From Calditrichales bacterium MX18-03 (GTDB lineage: Bacteria; Bacillota; Clostridia; Lutisporales; Lutisporaceae): DNA of 64,000 nucleotides. The stretch lies in assembly GCA_021083345.1 (NCBI GenBank), contig JAJGRE010000003.1:62001-126000 (forward strand), read 5' to 3'. Of this stretch, positions 63,768-64,000 are shown piece by piece (the first letter of the stretch is position 1; the number at the start of each line of letters is the position of its first letter). The position numbers and the translations under genes are program-made. The notes under the pieces are model-generated. The model was not told the DNA's origin. It ran no database searches and saw only the letters and a program-made list of their open reading frames with translations.

Positions 63768-63840
63768 CGCAAATCAAAAATTTGTTACGATTTTTTTACA
63801 TAAACGGTTATGGATTCCTGCAAGGCTTATCGCAAATCCA

Positions 63841-63869
63841 TAGGCATTTTACGGAAATAATGCTATACT
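63841..63869 (+). promoter_or_regulatory. promoter of the XRE regulator gene
   Basis: -35 TAGGCA (63841-63846), 17-bp spacer, -10 TATACT (63864-63869). Confidence 0.7.
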
Positions 63870-63912
63870 ATTGAGGACAAGAACATTGCATATGACGCAG
63901 GGAGGTATAACA

Positions 63913-64000
63913 ATGAGTGTAGTCGGTACCAATATCAAAAATATCAGACTGAAGAAAAACATGAGCCTTAAGGATGTAGCAAAGAAATGCGGCGTTTCGG
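63913..64000 (+). CDS. XRE-family helix-turn-helix regulator (partial, runs off the window)
   Basis: Only the first 29 codons are present: MSVVGTNIKNIRLKKNMSLK then DVAKKCGVS. This is the start of an XRE/Cro-type HTH (helix 1, turn, recognition helix). GGAGGTATAAC upstream of the ATG. The rest lies beyond the window. Confidence 0.85.
   Translation, partial: MSVVGTNIKNIRLKKNMSLKDVAKKCGVS

Overview
The window looks like the chromosome of a spore-forming Clostridia-type Firmicute. The evidence is an alpha/beta small acid-soluble spore protein, a GerW/YtfJ sporulation protein beside a DUF2953 protein, a CtsR-type operator before clpB, a c-di-AMP (ydaO) riboswitch, an intact F1Fo ATP synthase operon and strong AGGAGG ribosome sites with frequent TTG/GTG starts. 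I cannot name the species.

Region 1 (about 1-25,200) is a mobile gene-cassette array built like an integron. About 20 short, AT-rich, mostly single-gene cassettes all lie on the minus strand. They are separated by 18 GC-rich attC-like sites plus one partial site, most 135-190 bp long. Each typical site has complementary outer boxes (R''/R', of the type xAAC...GTTx), an unpaired spacer, and inner boxes (GCATTCACG / CGTGAATGC). The array ends at an attI-like site (23990-24067) next to a tyrosine recombinase gene (24064-25170). That gene carries a LexA/SOS-like box on its promoter. Cargo: five GNAT acetyltransferases (one AAC(6')-Ib-like), an APH-type kinase, alpha/beta hydrolases, a Ser/Thr kinase, a LUD protein, a flavin reductase, a nitroreductase, VOC proteins, an ICMT-like methyltransferase and unknowns. 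Four features are unusual. (a) The recombinase lacks the extra IntI domain, has an additional N-terminal domain, and reads toward the array. (b) Each cassette starts and ends with its own roughly 19-bp inverted repeat outside the core boxes, with mismatches at a fixed place. (c) A stem-loop family with a conserved 5-6 nt loop and covarying stems sits beside the attC sites. (d) A conserved 3' module and a conserved 5' leader recur around unrelated genes. One cassette holds an IS21-family element that is itself split by an IS256-family element, with a 9-bp target duplication.

Region 2 (25,364-32,200) is the atp operon in the order I-B-E-F-H-A-G-D-C on the minus strand, with a good sigma-A promoter and a terminator. 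The c subunit has a two-carboxylate, probably Na+-binding, rotor site and an alanine-rich first helix.

Region 3 (32,300-64,000) is ordinary core chromosome: tRNA-Val, mocA/yqeC, gerW-DUF2953, an ECF-like sigma/anti-sigma pair, a CBS protein, DUF421-DUF4363, a histidine kinase followed by an HD-GYP response regulator, three RluA-type pseudouridine synthases, two MFS exporters, DUF362, a 1631-residue multidomain protein (HD + helical repeats + NadD-like + GNAT-like + phosphoribosyltransferase), an APH-like kinase, a methyltransferase, MaoC, DUF4914, clpB, a spore protein gene, three GNAT genes (one behind a c-di-AMP riboswitch) and the start of an XRE regulator.

The main result is region 1: an SOS-linked, integron-like cassette system in a Firmicute with a non-canonical recombinase and extra cassette-end structure.
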